The position numbers and the translations under genes are program-made. DNA of 64,000 bases from Costus lasius. Lineage: Eukaryota > Streptophyta > Magnoliopsida > Zingiberales > Costaceae. Below, piece by piece: positions 1 through 11,397 of the stretch (positions within the stretch are counted from its first letter, which is position 1; every line of letters starts with the position of its first letter). Where the stretch lies: contig CM050453.2 of assembly GCA_027563935.2 (NCBI GenBank), positions 61,736,018 to 61,800,017 on the forward strand, read 5' to 3'. The notes under the pieces are model-generated. The model did no database searches and had not been told where the DNA came from. It saw nothing but the letters and a program-made list of their open reading frames with translations.

Positions 1-2
1 GG

Positions 3-2221
3 TTTTCCTTTGAATGCAATATTTCAAAGTGTGTTCTTTCTCATGATAATATTGTTTATGCAACTGGTTCAATTAACAATGGGTTATTCATGTTAGACAT
101 GGAATGTTCTATACAAAATATTGATATTAAGAAAGCCAAGCATGCTGATGACAGCACCTTGTTATGGCATAGTCGTTTAGGCCATATTAACAAGAAACGC
201 ATTAAGCGGTTGCATGATCATGGACTGCTGGGATCATTCTCCTATGAGGAGATTGATACATGCAAGGCTTGTTTAATGGGTAAAATGACGAAGTCACCTT
301 TTCCTAATAAAGGTCAAAGGGCTTCAGGTTTACTTGACCTTATACACAGTGATGTGTGTGGGCCATTTAGTAAACATGCCAGAGGTGGCTATCAGTACTT
401 CATTACCTTTACTGATGATTTCAGTAGGTATGGTTATGTCTATCTTATGAGACATAAAAGTGAATCTTTTGTCAAGTTCAAAGAGTTCAAGAATGAAGTA
501 CAAAATCAGCTAGGCCGAAATATCAAGACACTTCGTTCTGATCGAGGTGGAGAATACTTGAGTCATGCGTTTACTGACTATCTGAAGGAGTGTGGGATTA
601 TCTCACAGCTCACTCCGCCAGGAACACCGCAATGGAATGGTGTGTCCGAGAGGAGAAATAGAACGTTACTTGATATGGTTCGTTCTATGATGAGTCAGGC
701 TACTCTACCTTACTCCTTTTGGGGTTTTGCACTGGAAACAGCTGCAAAGGTACTAAACCGAGTGCCATCCAAGGCAGTTTCAAAGACGCCATATGAGTTA
801 TGGTATGGGAAACAGCCTAGCTTGACATTTATCAGGATCTGGGGCTGCGAGGCTTATGTCAAAAAGCTCGCCTCTGGGAAACTAGAGAGCAGATCTGACA
901 AATGTATCTTTGTCGGTTACCCTAAGGAAACTAAGGGTTATTATTTCTACGATCCCAAAGAGAACAAGGTATTTGTTGCTCGGACGGCCATATTTCTTGA
1001 GAAGGAGTTTCTTCTGCAAGAGGCAAGTGGGAGAGAAATAAAGCTGGATGAGAATCCAGAGGAAGGACAAAGTGATCAAGCACAGTTGGATGAGCCTGAG
1101 CCGGTAGAACAGGTTATTGAACAACCTGAGGCTCAGATATCACGGGAACCGCGAAGATCGGGAAGGATCCGTCGATAGCCTGAGCGCTATGACGGAGTCT
1201 ACATCATTGATAATGATGAACCCCTCACTTATGCGGATGCGGTCAGTGGACCGGAGTCAGCGAGATGGCTTGAAGCTATGCGCGCCGAGATGGACTCCAT
1301 GTCAGATAACCAAGTCTGGGATTTGGTTGATCCGCCTCCGGGAGTAATCCCTATAGGCTGTAAATGGATCTTCAAGAAGAAGATTGACATGGATGGTAAC
1401 GTGGTTACCTATAAAGGCAGGCTAGTTGCGAAAGGTTTCAAACAAATCTACGGGATAGATTATGATGAAACTTTCTCACCTGTAGCCATGTTTAAGTCTA
1501 TTCGGATTCTTTTCGCGATAGCAGCATATTACGATTATGAGATCTGGCAAATGGATGTGAAAATAGCTTTCCTTAATGGAAATCTGGAAGAGGATGTGTA
1601 TATGACACAACCTGAAGGTTTCACTAATCCATCAGATCGTCATAAAATATGCAAGTTAAAGAAGTCTATTTATGGACTTAAACAAGCATCGAAAAGCTGG
1701 AATATTCGTTTTGATGAATCAATCAGTGAATTTGGTTTCATCAAGAACGAGGATGACCCGTGTGTATATAAGAGGTTTAGTGGGAGCGTGATTACTTTCT
1801 TAGTCCTCTACGTCGATGATATCTTGATCATTGGAAATGACATTCCTGAAATGCATGCCGTAAAGGCATGGTTAAGGAAATGTTTCCAAATGAAAGATCT
1901 AGGAGAAGCAGCCTATGTACTAGGTGTGAAGATCTACAGAGATAGATCTAAGAGGCTTCTCGGGCTGTGCCAGAGTACTTACATCGATAAAGTCCTGGAG
2001 AGATTCCATTTAGAGAATTCTAAAAGAGGGTATCTTCCAGTCAGACATGGTCTGAATCTTTCAAAGAGTTAGTGTCCACAAACACAGACTGAGAAAGATG
2101 AAATCGACAATACGCCTTATGCTTCCGCTATTGGGTCCATTATGTATGCGATGTTGTGTACTCGCCCAGACGTCGCTTACGGGTTAAGCGTGACCAGTCG
2201 ATTCCAAGGTAATCCAGGTAT
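3..2221 (+). pseudogene. copia A pol fragment: protease end, integrase, RT, start of RNase H
   Basis: The frame is open from the window edge (codons start at base 3). It encodes the end of the protease, the integrase HHCC zinc finger (LWHSRLGHINKK ... CKACLMGK), the D,D-35-E core (HSDVCGPF, RSDRGGEY, NGVSERRNR), a basic PRRSGRIRR linker and copia RT with YVDDILIIGN. Two premature TAG codons, at 1176-1178 and 2070-2072, replace CAG codons that are present in sister elements B and E. Coding is cut at 2221 by the insertion of B and continues at 11403. Protein identity to B is very high, so A is the same family. Without gag it cannot be judged as a whole. Confidence 0.92.
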
Positions 2222-3912
2222 TGTAGGTCCCCTTCAAGGGGGAGCGCAAACCCTAAGCATGCACAAATCTCGATTGCATGGGCGGAATTAGGGTTTCCAT
2301 AGATCGCATGTAGTATATCTATAAGATTAACTTTGTTTGCTTATAAAGATCAAGAGAAGATCTCTTACCATAGCCATGATAAAGGGTGGCGACTTGGAAG
2401 CAAGAGGGCAAGTAAGCACTCCTCCAAAGATAACGCACACTAGATGAGAGATGGCTACCTTTTCGGATGTTCCTTGTGCTAGCAAGGGATCTCCAAAACT
2501 TCCTTGTCGTGTGTAGATGAAGAGAGGTGCTTGGCCGAGAGCTTCGTTGTGCAAGAGTTCCCCTTTTTCCTTGTCGAATGAAGATGACAAGAGAGTAATT
2601 GGGCAAATGGCGTTAAGGCTTTCATTCAAGTGATGGCGTTACACTTCCAAATATGGAAGGTTATGAAGCCATGCGACCACTTGAAGAAAAACCGCCCAAA
2701 ATGCCTTCAATCCTTGAACCATACGTTCACCCATGTGAACCGGTTCAAGCCAATTATGTTCAACTCAATTCGGTTCAAAAAACCAAATCAAACCAGCCCA
2801 AGCCATGGTCTAGATCTCTTTGAACCAAATGGTTCAAGATCCAACCGTTCATCTCTGGATGCTCTTGATCTCTCCGATCTAGCATCCACACTCTCGATCG
2901 AAGCTTACCGATCTCAAGCCCTAATCAATCAAACATGATCAGACCAGATCTCGCTTACAATCAGAGTCTAAACTCCTTTAAACTGAATCCAAACAATTCA
3001 GTCCACACGATCTGACTTGAGGAAGCCATGTCATCAAATTGTGCGACCCTAAGGGTTTCCTTTAAATGTCGGTAACGACAACTTACGTTATCACGATCAG
3101 TGAGGGGTATCTAGCAACACATCACTGTCTCCCGATATAAAGGAAAGAGTCTTCCAAGACTACACCCAATTCACAGCACAAGTGTGAATCCATTTCACGA
3201 GGCATGCATGTTTCCTTTGCCACTGGATGTTCTTATTGGACAAGCGTGTCAAGCCTGTAGCTCCAATATGATGAGCATGATTAGATCAGATGCACATTGT
3301 CACCTGGGTATGGCCATACACTTTCTCAATCATCTCATTTAGGGGGCCCCTATAGAACACCACACTCCTTCAACAAGGAGACGACAATCCTCTATCTATC
3401 ACTTGTGCCCTAACCTGACTCATGATCATTATCCAAGATAGTCTATAACCATTATATTTCAAATGATATTGAACTACCTCAAAACAATGACATTCATCAT
3501 TTAGAAACACAAGTAATCTCAAGTCAAAGGACATGTGCCACTTGTAGCATACAAGGATTATTCACATTGTGACAAGCAATTGAATATCCTAGTAGGGTCT
3601 GCCCAGTACATCCAATGTACCCATGAGTCTACATCTTATTCCATGCTCGAAGCATCCTATAAGATTAGAACACATATTAGTCTTAACCATATCAAGGCTG
3701 TCTCATGTTCACCAAGATATATCGACTAAGGACATTACTGCATGTCAGCCTAGCTGAACAGCTTTGAGACATTATTCAGTAGTACACTTATTACAGCAGA
3801 CAAGGTAACAACCTGAATAACAACCATTGCCTTTATAAACTTAAGAGTTTATACAATGATACTATTACAATCCCAAGGCCTCAAACATTAGCCTTAAGGG
3901 CATACCCCAACA
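2222..3912 (-). repeat. 3' LTR of copia B
   Basis: 1691 bp. Its inner edge is fixed by the adjacent polypurine tract and its outer edge by the ggtat duplication. It shares its U3 half with the LTRs of A, E and F, including the tatggccata motif and the gataac/gttatc inverted repeat. The half next to the leader (R/U5) diverges between these copies. Confidence 0.96.
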
Positions 3913-3921
3913 ATCTCCCAC
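3913..3921 (-). other. polypurine tract of copia B
   Basis: On the minus strand this reads GTGGGAGAT and directly abuts the TG of the 3' LTR. This is the usual copia plus-strand primer position. The same nonamer precedes the 3' LTRs of A, C, E and G. Confidence 0.9.
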
Positions 3922-3932
3922 TTGCACTTAAT

Positions 3933-6900
3933 CTAATGGTTGAGAAACCTCAAACCCATATTATTACAGTGCTTCTCATGCTTCTGCTGCGCTAGAGGCT
4001 TGGTAAGCGGGTCTGCTAGATTGTCATCTGTATGAACCTTGCATATTTTGATCTCGCCACGATCTATGATCTCCCGGATCAAGTGAAACCGTCTCTGTAT
4101 GTGCTTGGACTTCTGGTGCGACCGTGGTTCCTTTGCTTGTGCGATGGCTCCAGTGTTATCACAGAAGATAACCAAAGGATCGACACTCGAAGGAACAACA
4201 CCAAGTTCTCTCACGAACTTACGAATCCACACTGCCTCCTTGGATGCTTCCGAGGCTGCAACATACTCGGCTTCTGTTGTGGAATCAGCAACAGTTGACT
4301 GTTTGAAACTCTTCCACACCACTGCTCCACCATTCAAGCTAAAAACATAGCCTGATTGCGATCGGAAATCATCCTGGTCCGACTGGAACGAAGCGTCAGT
4401 ATATCCTTCTATACTGAGTTCTTCCTGACCACCATATGTCAAGAACATATCTTTGGTCCTCCGCAGATATTTTAAAATGTTCTTGACTGCAATCCAGTGC
4501 GCCATACCTGGATTACTTTGGAACCGACTGGTCACGCTTAACCCGTAAGCTACGTCTGGGCGAGTACATAACATCGCATACATAATGGACCCTATAGCCG
4601 AAGCATAAGGCGTATTGTCCATTTCATCTTTCTCAGTCTGTGTTTGTGGACACTGACTCTTCGAAAGATTCAGACCATGTCTGACTGGAAGATATCCTCT
4701 TTTAGAATTCTCTAAATGGAATCTCTCCAGAACTTTATCGATGTAAGTACTCTGGCACAGCCCGAGAAGCCTCTTAGATCTATCCCTGTAGATCTTCACA
4801 CCTAATACATAGGCTGCTTCTCCTAGATCTTTCATCTGGAAACATTTCCTTAGCCATGCTTTAACAGCATGCATTTCAGGAATATCGTTTCCAATGATTA
4901 AGATATCATCGACGTAGAGGATTAGGAATGTAATCACGCTCCCACTAAACCTCTTATACACACACGGGTCATCTTCGTTCTTGATGAAACCAAACTCAGA
5001 GATTGATTCATCAAAACGAATATTCCAGCTTCTAGATGCTTGTTTAAGTCCATAAATGGACTTCTTTAACTTGCATATTTTATGACGATCTGCTGGATTA
5101 GTGAAACCTTCAGGTTGTGTCATATACACATCCTCATCCAGTTTTCCATTAAGGAAAGCAGTTTTCACATCCATCTGCCAGATCTCATAATCGTAATATG
5201 CTGCTATCGCGAAAAGAATCCGAATAGACTTAAACATGGCTACAGGAGAGAAAGTTTCATCATAATCTATCCCGTAGATTTGTTTGAAACCTTTCGCTAC
5301 TAGCCTGCCTTTATAGGTAACCACGTTACCATCCATGTCAATCTTCTTCTTGAAGATCCATTTACAGCCTATAGGGATTACTCCCGGAGGCGGATCAACC
5401 AAATCCCAGACTTGGTTATCTGACATGGAGTCTATCTCGGCTCGCATAGCTTCAAGCCATCTAGCTGACTCCGGTCCACTGACCGCATCCGCATAAGTAA
5501 GGGGTTCATCATTATCAATGATGTAGACTCCGTCATAGCGCTCAGGCTGACGACGGATCCTTCCCGATCTACGCGGTTCCCGTGATATCTGAGCCTCAGG
5601 TTGTTCAATAACCTGATCTACCGGCTCAGGCTCATCCAACTGCGCTTGACTACTTTGTCCTTCCTGTGGATTCTCATCCAGCTTTATTTCTCTCCCACTG
5701 GCTTCTTGCAGAAGAAACTCCTTCTCAAGAAATATGGCCGTCCGAGCAACAAATACTTTGTTCTCTTTGGGATCGTAGAAATAATAACCCTTAGTTTCCT
5801 TAGGGTAACCGACAAAGATACATTTCTCAGATCTGCTCTCCAGTTTCCCAGAGGCGAGCTTTTTGACATAAGCCTCGCAACCCCAGATCCTGATAAATGT
5901 CAAGCTCGGCTGTTTCCCATACCATAACTCATATGGCGTCTTAGAAACTGCCTTGGATGGCACTCGGTTTAGTACCTTTGCAGCTGTCTCCAGTGCAAAT
6001 CCCCAAAAGGAATAAGGTAGAGTAGCCTGACTCATCATAGAACGAACCATATCAAGTAACGTTCTATTTCTCCTCTCGGACACACCATTCCATTGCGGTG
6101 TTCCTGGTGGAGTGAGCTGTGAGATAATCCCACACTCCTTCAGATAGTCAGTAAACGCATGACTCAAGTATTCTCCACCTCGATCAGAACGAAGTGCCTT
6201 GATATTTCGGCCTAGCTGATTTTGTACTTCATTCTTGAACTCTTTGAACTTGTCAAAAGATTCACTCTTATGTCTCATAAGATAGACATAACCATACCTA
6301 CTGAAATCATCAGTAAAGGTAATGAAGTACGAATAGCCACCTCTGGCATGTTTACTAAATGGCCCACACACATCACTGTGTATAAGGTCAAGTAAACCTG
6401 AAGCCCTTTGACCTTTGTGAGGAAAAGGTGACTTCGTCATTTTACCCATTAAACAAGCTTTGCATGTATCAATCTCCTCACAGGAGAATGATCCCAGCAG
6501 TCCATGATCATGCAACCGCTTAATGCGCTTCTTGTTAATATGGCCTAAACGACTATGCCATAACAAGATGCTGTCTTCAGCATACTTGGCTTTCTTAATA
6601 TCAACATTTTGTATAGAACTTTCCATGTCCAACATGTATAAGCCATTGTTAATTGAACCAGTTGCATAAACAATATTATCTAAAGATAAAACACACTTTG
6701 AAATATTGCATTCAAAGGCAAATCCTTTCCTGACAAGAGCAGGAATAGAGATAATATTTTTAGTAATACTTGGAACAAAGTAACAACTGTTTAGTTCTAA
6801 TACAATGCCAGATGGTAATGAGATGAAATAGTCTCCTACAGCAACAACAGCAACCCGTGCCCCGTTTCCAACGCGTAGGTCCACCTCATGCAGTCCCACC

Positions 6901-7817
6901 TGTCTTCTTCTCTTGAGTTCCTGTACATTTGAACAAATGTGAACTCCACATGCAGTGTCCAACACCCATGAAATAGAAGAAGAAGATATCATGACTTCAG
7001 TCACATATATACCTGAGCCAGAAGCGATGCTTCCCCTCTTATCTCCTTGGAGCGCTTTACAGTCCTTTTTCCAGTGACCCAGCTGGCCACAGTGGAAACA
7101 CCTGTTGTCCTTCGACCGCTTGACCTTTTGCTTCAGAGCCTTACTGTAGTTCTTGACTGGGGCTTTGCCCTTCTTCCCCTTCTTCTTGTTCCTAGAAGGA
7201 ACCATTAAGACAGAGGTTGAAGGCTTTCCCTTCAGAGTCTCCTCAGTTGTCAAGAGCATATTCAGCAGCTCTGCCGGAGTACAATCGATTTTGTTCATAT
7301 TAAAGTTAATAATGAACGCATCGAAAGAGGGCGGGAGAGACTGCAGAATAATGTCTACAGCAAGCTCCTGGTTGATGGTATGCCCCAGTTTTTCCAGAGC
7401 CTCCTTGTGCCCAATCATCTTGAGCACGTGAGCTCCCACTGGGCTCCCTTCAGCCAGTTTGCTCTGAAAGAAGAGCTTTGTCAGATTATAGGGTTCTGTC
7501 CTCGCCTGTGCAGCATACAGCATCTTGAGGTTCGCTATAATCTCTATAGCCGACATATCCTCATGCTGACGCTGCAGTGGTGGCGTCATAGACGCTAGCA
7601 TCAGGCAAGCGACATCAATGCTATCATTGACATGCTTTTCATAGGCTTCGCGAACCGCCCTTGCGGCGTTCGCAGCGGGTTGAGGCGGCACAGCCGTCTC
7701 GAGGACATACAGTTTCCTCTCAGCCTTAAGAATGATCTTAAGGTGTCCGAACCAGTCTGAGAAGTTTGGCCCAGCAAACTTCTCCCTTTCCAGTAGGGAT
7801 CGCACATTGAAGCTCAT
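3933..7817 (-). CDS. copia gag-pol polyprotein, intact
   Basis: This 1294-residue polyprotein makes the capsid and all enzymes needed for copia replication. Gag occupies about residues 1-255 and has a CCHC zinc knuckle (CFHCGQLGHWKKDC, 240-253). The protease has DTAC at 287-290. Integrase has H421, H426, C452 and C455, then D482, D545 and E581 with D,D-35-E spacing. A basic PRRSGRIRR stretch lies near 748. RT has QMDVKTAF (D893) and YVDD at 968-971. RNase H has D1141, an acidic TTEAE stretch near 1180 and D1220. There is no internal stop or frameshift. The ATG at 7817 is the first in the unspliced frame, where TAG lies 21 bases upstream. Homology to the gag of G suggests that the real N-terminus begins upstream through splicing from the LTR (see the leader). 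Length and order fit a single-ORF plant copia element. Confidence 0.96.
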   Translation of the reverse strand: MSFNVRSLLEREKFAGPNFSDWFGHLKIILKAERKLYVLETAVPPQPAANAARAVREAYEKHVNDSIDVACLMLASMTPPLQRQHEDMSAIEIIANLKMLYAAQARTEPYNLTKLFFQSKLAEGSPVGAHVLKMIGHKEALEKLGHTINQELAVDIILQSLPPSFDAFIINFNMNKIDCTPAELLNMLLTTEETLKGKPSTSVLMVPSRNKKKGKKGKAPVKNYSKALKQKVKRSKDNRCFHCGQLGHWKKDCKALQGDKRGSIASGSGIYVTEVMISSSSISWVLDTACGVHICSNVQELKRRRQVGLHEVDLRVGNGARVAVVAVGDYFISLPSGIVLELNSCYFVPSITKNIISIPALVRKGFAFECNISKCVLSLDNIVYATGSINNGLYMLDMESSIQNVDIKKAKYAEDSILLWHSRLGHINKKRIKRLHDHGLLGSFSCEEIDTCKACLMGKMTKSPFPHKGQRASGLLDLIHSDVCGPFSKHARGGYSYFITFTDDFSRYGYVYLMRHKSESFDKFKEFKNEVQNQLGRNIKALRSDRGGEYLSHAFTDYLKECGIISQLTPPGTPQWNGVSERRNRTLLDMVRSMMSQATLPYSFWGFALETAAKVLNRVPSKAVSKTPYELWYGKQPSLTFIRIWGCEAYVKKLASGKLESRSEKCIFVGYPKETKGYYFYDPKENKVFVARTAIFLEKEFLLQEASGREIKLDENPQEGQSSQAQLDEPEPVDQVIEQPEAQISREPRRSGRIRRQPERYDGVYIIDNDEPLTYADAVSGPESARWLEAMRAEIDSMSDNQVWDLVDPPPGVIPIGCKWIFKKKIDMDGNVVTYKGRLVAKGFKQIYGIDYDETFSPVAMFKSIRILFAIAAYYDYEIWQMDVKTAFLNGKLDEDVYMTQPEGFTNPADRHKICKLKKSIYGLKQASRSWNIRFDESISEFGFIKNEDDPCVYKRFSGSVITFLILYVDDILIIGNDIPEMHAVKAWLRKCFQMKDLGEAAYVLGVKIYRDRSKRLLGLCQSTYIDKVLERFHLENSKRGYLPVRHGLNLSKSQCPQTQTEKDEMDNTPYASAIGSIMYAMLCTRPDVAYGLSVTSRFQSNPGMAHWIAVKNILKYLRRTKDMFLTYGGQEELSIEGYTDASFQSDQDDFRSQSGYVFSLNGGAVVWKSFKQSTVADSTTEAEYVAASEASKEAVWIRKFVRELGVVPSSVDPLVIFCDNTGAIAQAKEPRSHQKSKHIQRRFHLIREIIDRGEIKICKVHTDDNLADPLTKPLAQQKHEKHCNNMGLRFLNH

Positions 7818-9692
7818 GGTGTTCGTTGCTGCAGGAATCTACAACAATGCAAGAACAGCAAGGTCAGTATCAATGTTTAGAATCAATCCAGGACTTAAGA
7901 AAGATTCTTTTCTCACTATTTTATCTGGCTGAAAAATCCAGCAAAACAGCCCGAAAGAGTAGAACTCTTTTAGTGAGATGGGATCCAGATTTCATACTTG
8001 GTCTCCGCGTCCCGCTCAGGCGAGATAAGATGCACAGAGAGTACAAGCACTAATCTCTGGTAGGCTGTCCCAGCCAATCGCCAACCCGTGCGATTCCCCT
8101 TCATCTGGGCAATCCAGCAGACTGTGCCAACTGAGTTGGTACAACACAGTCTCTGACCCCACAGATGGCTGCCTCCATGTGCTACCATATGCGCCACATA
8201 TGTAGCCTACATGGTCAAGCTGACCCGACCTACTCCCTGGACCACCACGTGCTATGCTGAGCAACGAGAAGGGATAAATCCCTACTCTGTAACACGCAGG
8301 TGTAATCCTGCACCGTCTGAAGATAGATGGACGTGCCCACTGAGTGGGTACAACACGGCTCCAACGATAGTCAGAACAGTGAGGTTTCGCGTCAGAAGGC
8401 TTACGAGCTTGATATGTTAGCGTTTGGATTTTAACGGTCTTTTATCTTCATACCTATCATGCAAGTCCTATGGTGATAGCAGAAGATAAACTCATGCAAT
8501 TCTAATTATAAAAGCAATAAATAGAAAGCATGCTGATCTTATGTGGTAAAAGCCCATAGCCTAAGTAAGACCTTAATTTTACTTAAGTCTTCACTTTCTT
8601 TTCATGGGTCTTTTATCTCATCAGGTCCATCCCAGGGCCCTTGCGCCAAGTTCAGCTCAGGTGCGCCCACCAGCTGAATGCGCCTCTTTAATGTGTGCTT
8701 TTGTGCTCTTGTCTAATCAAATACATTTTGATCTATCTAGACAAGGTTGACTCGCAGGTCAAATATACAATAAATTAATTAAAAAGTGATTCGCAGATCA
8801 CAATAAAAATTAATTTACAAGTTTAAGTCCAGGCACGCAGGCCCCAGCACAGCACACATTTAACATGGGCAGCCCACATAAGAATAAATAAACAAGCACC
8901 ATGGCATCATTCAATCAACATGTGATCCATTACAAAGAAAATAAAATTTTGAAAACCCCATTGGCATCAATTTTAATTTTCTTATGAGCCCTACTACCTT
9001 ACAACGGTCCATTAATAGGGATCCACTCATCCAGCTAGTTAGATCCACTGCCCTTGCATGCACCAAGTCCTAACTGACTCGAGTTGACCTAATGGTCAAC
9101 CATGCATGCTACAAGGGCTGAACAACCCTCATGAGTTTTGGCAAGCGGGTGTGACCCCGGGCCTAACTCATGTGTGTTCATTAGTCGTCTCAACCAGACC
9201 TCGCTACACGCCCTTGATGCAGTCAACCTATAGCCACCTCGTGCTTGCGCACAGGTGCTATCAGGTCAACCCATCTAGGCTGTCAGATGGTCTGATCAAA
9301 CTAGTTGGATCTTCCCTAGAGGATGCCTTCAACCCTACTAACCCGTCTAAGGGATTATAGCAGGCGCCACTTAGATCTATGGTGATAGGCGCGCAAGATG
9401 TAAGGTTTTTCTTTGAAAAACAACTACAACAAGCGCAATCAAGTAACATGCGCCACTTTGATAAACAAGATACATCAAATATCTAGCATGTCATTCTTTG
9501 CATGTTGATAAACCAAAGATCTAGGCATAAGCGCAAACTTCTCCAAGCAATGATACAAGCGCAAACAAACTTATGTGCACACAACATCATGTAAGCGCAA
9601 GAAAACAAAGCATGAAGTGAGCGCAATATGGCATCATGAATGGATCACAATCTCAGCAAAGCAATCATATAGATGATACTGAAAAACCCTAT
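7818..9692 (-). other. copia B leader with probable intron acceptor
   Basis: About 1.9 kb lies between the primer site and gag with no coding sequence that I recognise. Just upstream of gag the minus strand reads ttgttgtAG (AG at 7839-7840), a good 3' splice acceptor. A donor, ATG GCT ATG followed by GTAAG, lies in the 5' LTR (GT at 9852-9853). Joining them removes 2015 bases including the primer site. It also gives an in-frame N-terminal extension MAMIPAATNT ahead of the ATG at 7817. The unspliced frame is closed by the TAG that contains the acceptor AG. Confidence 0.6.
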
Positions 9693-9704
9693 GCTTTGAT
9701 ACCA
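9693..9704 (-). other. primer-binding site of copia B
   Basis: The minus strand reads TGGTATCAAAGC, the complement of a plant initiator tRNA-Met 3' end with one mismatch (A for G at base 9). It begins two bases inside the 5' LTR. Confidence 0.9.
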
Positions 9705-9706
9705 AT

Positions 9707-11397
9707 TGTAGGTCCCCTTCAAGGGGGAGCGCAAACCCTAAGCATGCACAAATCTCGATTGCATGGGCGGAATTAGGGTTTCCATAGATCGCATGTAGTA
9801 TATCTATAAGATTAACTTTGTTTGCTTATAAAGATCAAGAGAAGATCTCTTACCATAGCCATGATAAAGGGTGGCGACTTGGAAGCAAGAGGGCAAGTAA
9901 GCACTCCTCCAAAGATAACGCACACTAGATGAGAGATGGCTACCCTTTCGGAAGTTCCTTGTGCTAGCAAGGGATCTCCAAAACTTCCTTGTCGTGTGTA
10001 GATGAAGAGAGGTGCTTCGCCGAGAGCTTCGTTGTGCAAGAGTTCCCCTTTTTCCTTGTCGAATGAAGATGACAAGAGAGTAATTGGGCAAATGGCGTTA
10101 AGGCTTTCATTCAAGTGATGGCGTTACACTTCCAAATATGGAAGGTTATGAAGCCATGCGACCACTTGAAGAAAAACCGCCCAAAATGCCTTCAATCCTT
10201 GAACCATACGTTCACCCATGTGAACCGGTTCAAGCCAATTAGGTTCAACTCAATTCGGTTCAAAAAACCAAATCAAACCAGCCCAAGCCATGGTCTAGAT
10301 CTCTTTGAACCAAATGGTTCAAGATCCAACCGTTCATCTCTGGATGCTCTTGATCTCTCCGATCTAGCATCCACACTCTCGATCGAAGCTTACCGATCTC
10401 AAGCCCTAATCAATCAAACATGATCAGACCAGATCTCGCTTACAATCAGAGTCTAAACTCCTTTAAACTGAATCCAAACAATTCAGTCCACACGATCTGA
10501 CTTGAGGAAGCCATGTCATCAAATTGTGCGACCCTAAGGGTTTCCTTTAAATGTCGGTAACGACAACTTACGTTATCACGATCAGTGAGGGGTATCTAGC
10601 AACACATCACTGTCTCCCGATATAAAGGAAAGAGTCTTCCAAGACTACACCCAATTCACAGCACAAGTGTGAATCCATTTCACGAGGCATGCATGTTTCC
10701 TTTGCCACTGGATGTTCTTATTGGACAAGCGTGTCAAGCCTGTAGCTCCAATATGATGAGCATGATTAGATTAGATGCACATTGTCACCTGGGTATGGCC
10801 ATACACTTTCTCAATCATCTCATTTAGGGGGCCCCTATAGAACACCACACTCCTTCAACAAGGAGACGGCAATCCTCTATCTATCACTTGTGCCCTAACC
10901 TGACTCATGATCATTATCCAAGATAGTCTATAACCATTATATTTCAAATGATATTGAACTACCTCAAAACAATGACATTCATCATTTAGAAACACAAGTA
11001 ATCTCAAGTCAAAGGACATGTGCCACTTGTAGCATACAAGGATTATTCACATTGTGACAAGCAATTGAATATCCTAGTAGGGTCTGCCCAGTACATCCAA
11101 TGTACCCATGAGTCTACATCTTATTCCATGCTCGAAGCATCCTATAAGATTAGAACACATATTAGTCTTAACCATATCAAGGCTGTCTCATGTTCACCAA
11201 GATATATCGACTAAGGACATTACTGCATGTCAGCCTAGCTGAACAGCTTTGAGACATTATTCAGTAGTACACTTATTACAGCAGACAAGGTAACAACCTG
11301 AATAACAACCATTGCCTTTATAAACTTAAGAGTTTATACAATGATACTATTACAATCCCAAGGCCTCAAACATTAGCCTTAAGGGCATACCCCAACA
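9707..11397 (-). repeat. 5' LTR of copia B
   Basis: 1691 bp, exactly the length of its partner at 2222-3912. Its outer edge is the ggtat duplication and its inner edge is two bases from the primer site. It contains the candidate gag start and splice donor at 9852-9862 on the minus strand. Confidence 0.96.
9852..9862 (-). promoter_or_regulatory. candidate LTR-encoded gag start codon plus splice donor
   Basis: The minus strand reads ATGGCTATG then GTAAGAG. The same layout, ATG-GCN-NNG followed by GTA, occurs in the LTRs of E (30169-30179), A (13524-13534) and F (22342-22352), although the flanking bases have diverged. In B and E the nine-base exon plus the 21 bases after the acceptor is a multiple of three, so it reads in frame into gag. 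Functional use is inferred. Confidence 0.55.

Larger units (their letters stand above)
2222..11397 (-). mobile_element. complete Ty1/copia LTR retrotransposon B, possibly autonomous
   Basis: A 9176-bp minus-strand element inserted in the RNase H region of element A. The target duplication ggtat is at 2217-2221 and 11398-11402. Both LTRs are 1691 bp and start TG and end CA in element orientation. By eye I count about six differences between them, so the insertion is recent. In element order it has the 5' LTR, a tRNA-iMet-type primer site, a long leader, one uninterrupted gag-pol, a polypurine tract and the 3' LTR. It is the only element in the window with every expected part and no visible lesion. 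The lineage within copia is not assigned with confidence. Confidence 0.96.

Noticed and set aside
82..1178. Ordinary host genes, tRNA or rRNA genes anywhere in the window.
   Set aside because: All substantial coding resolves to gag-pol of LTR elements; the only tRNA-like matches are the short primer sites next to LTRs.
3535..3729. A 64-codon open frame kept in all seven A-family LTR copies (for example 3535-3729, 11020-11214, 23942-24136), antisense to the element.
   Set aside because: It starts with GTG, not a normal plant start, runs antisense, and the LTR copies are young enough that the frame would stay open by descent alone.
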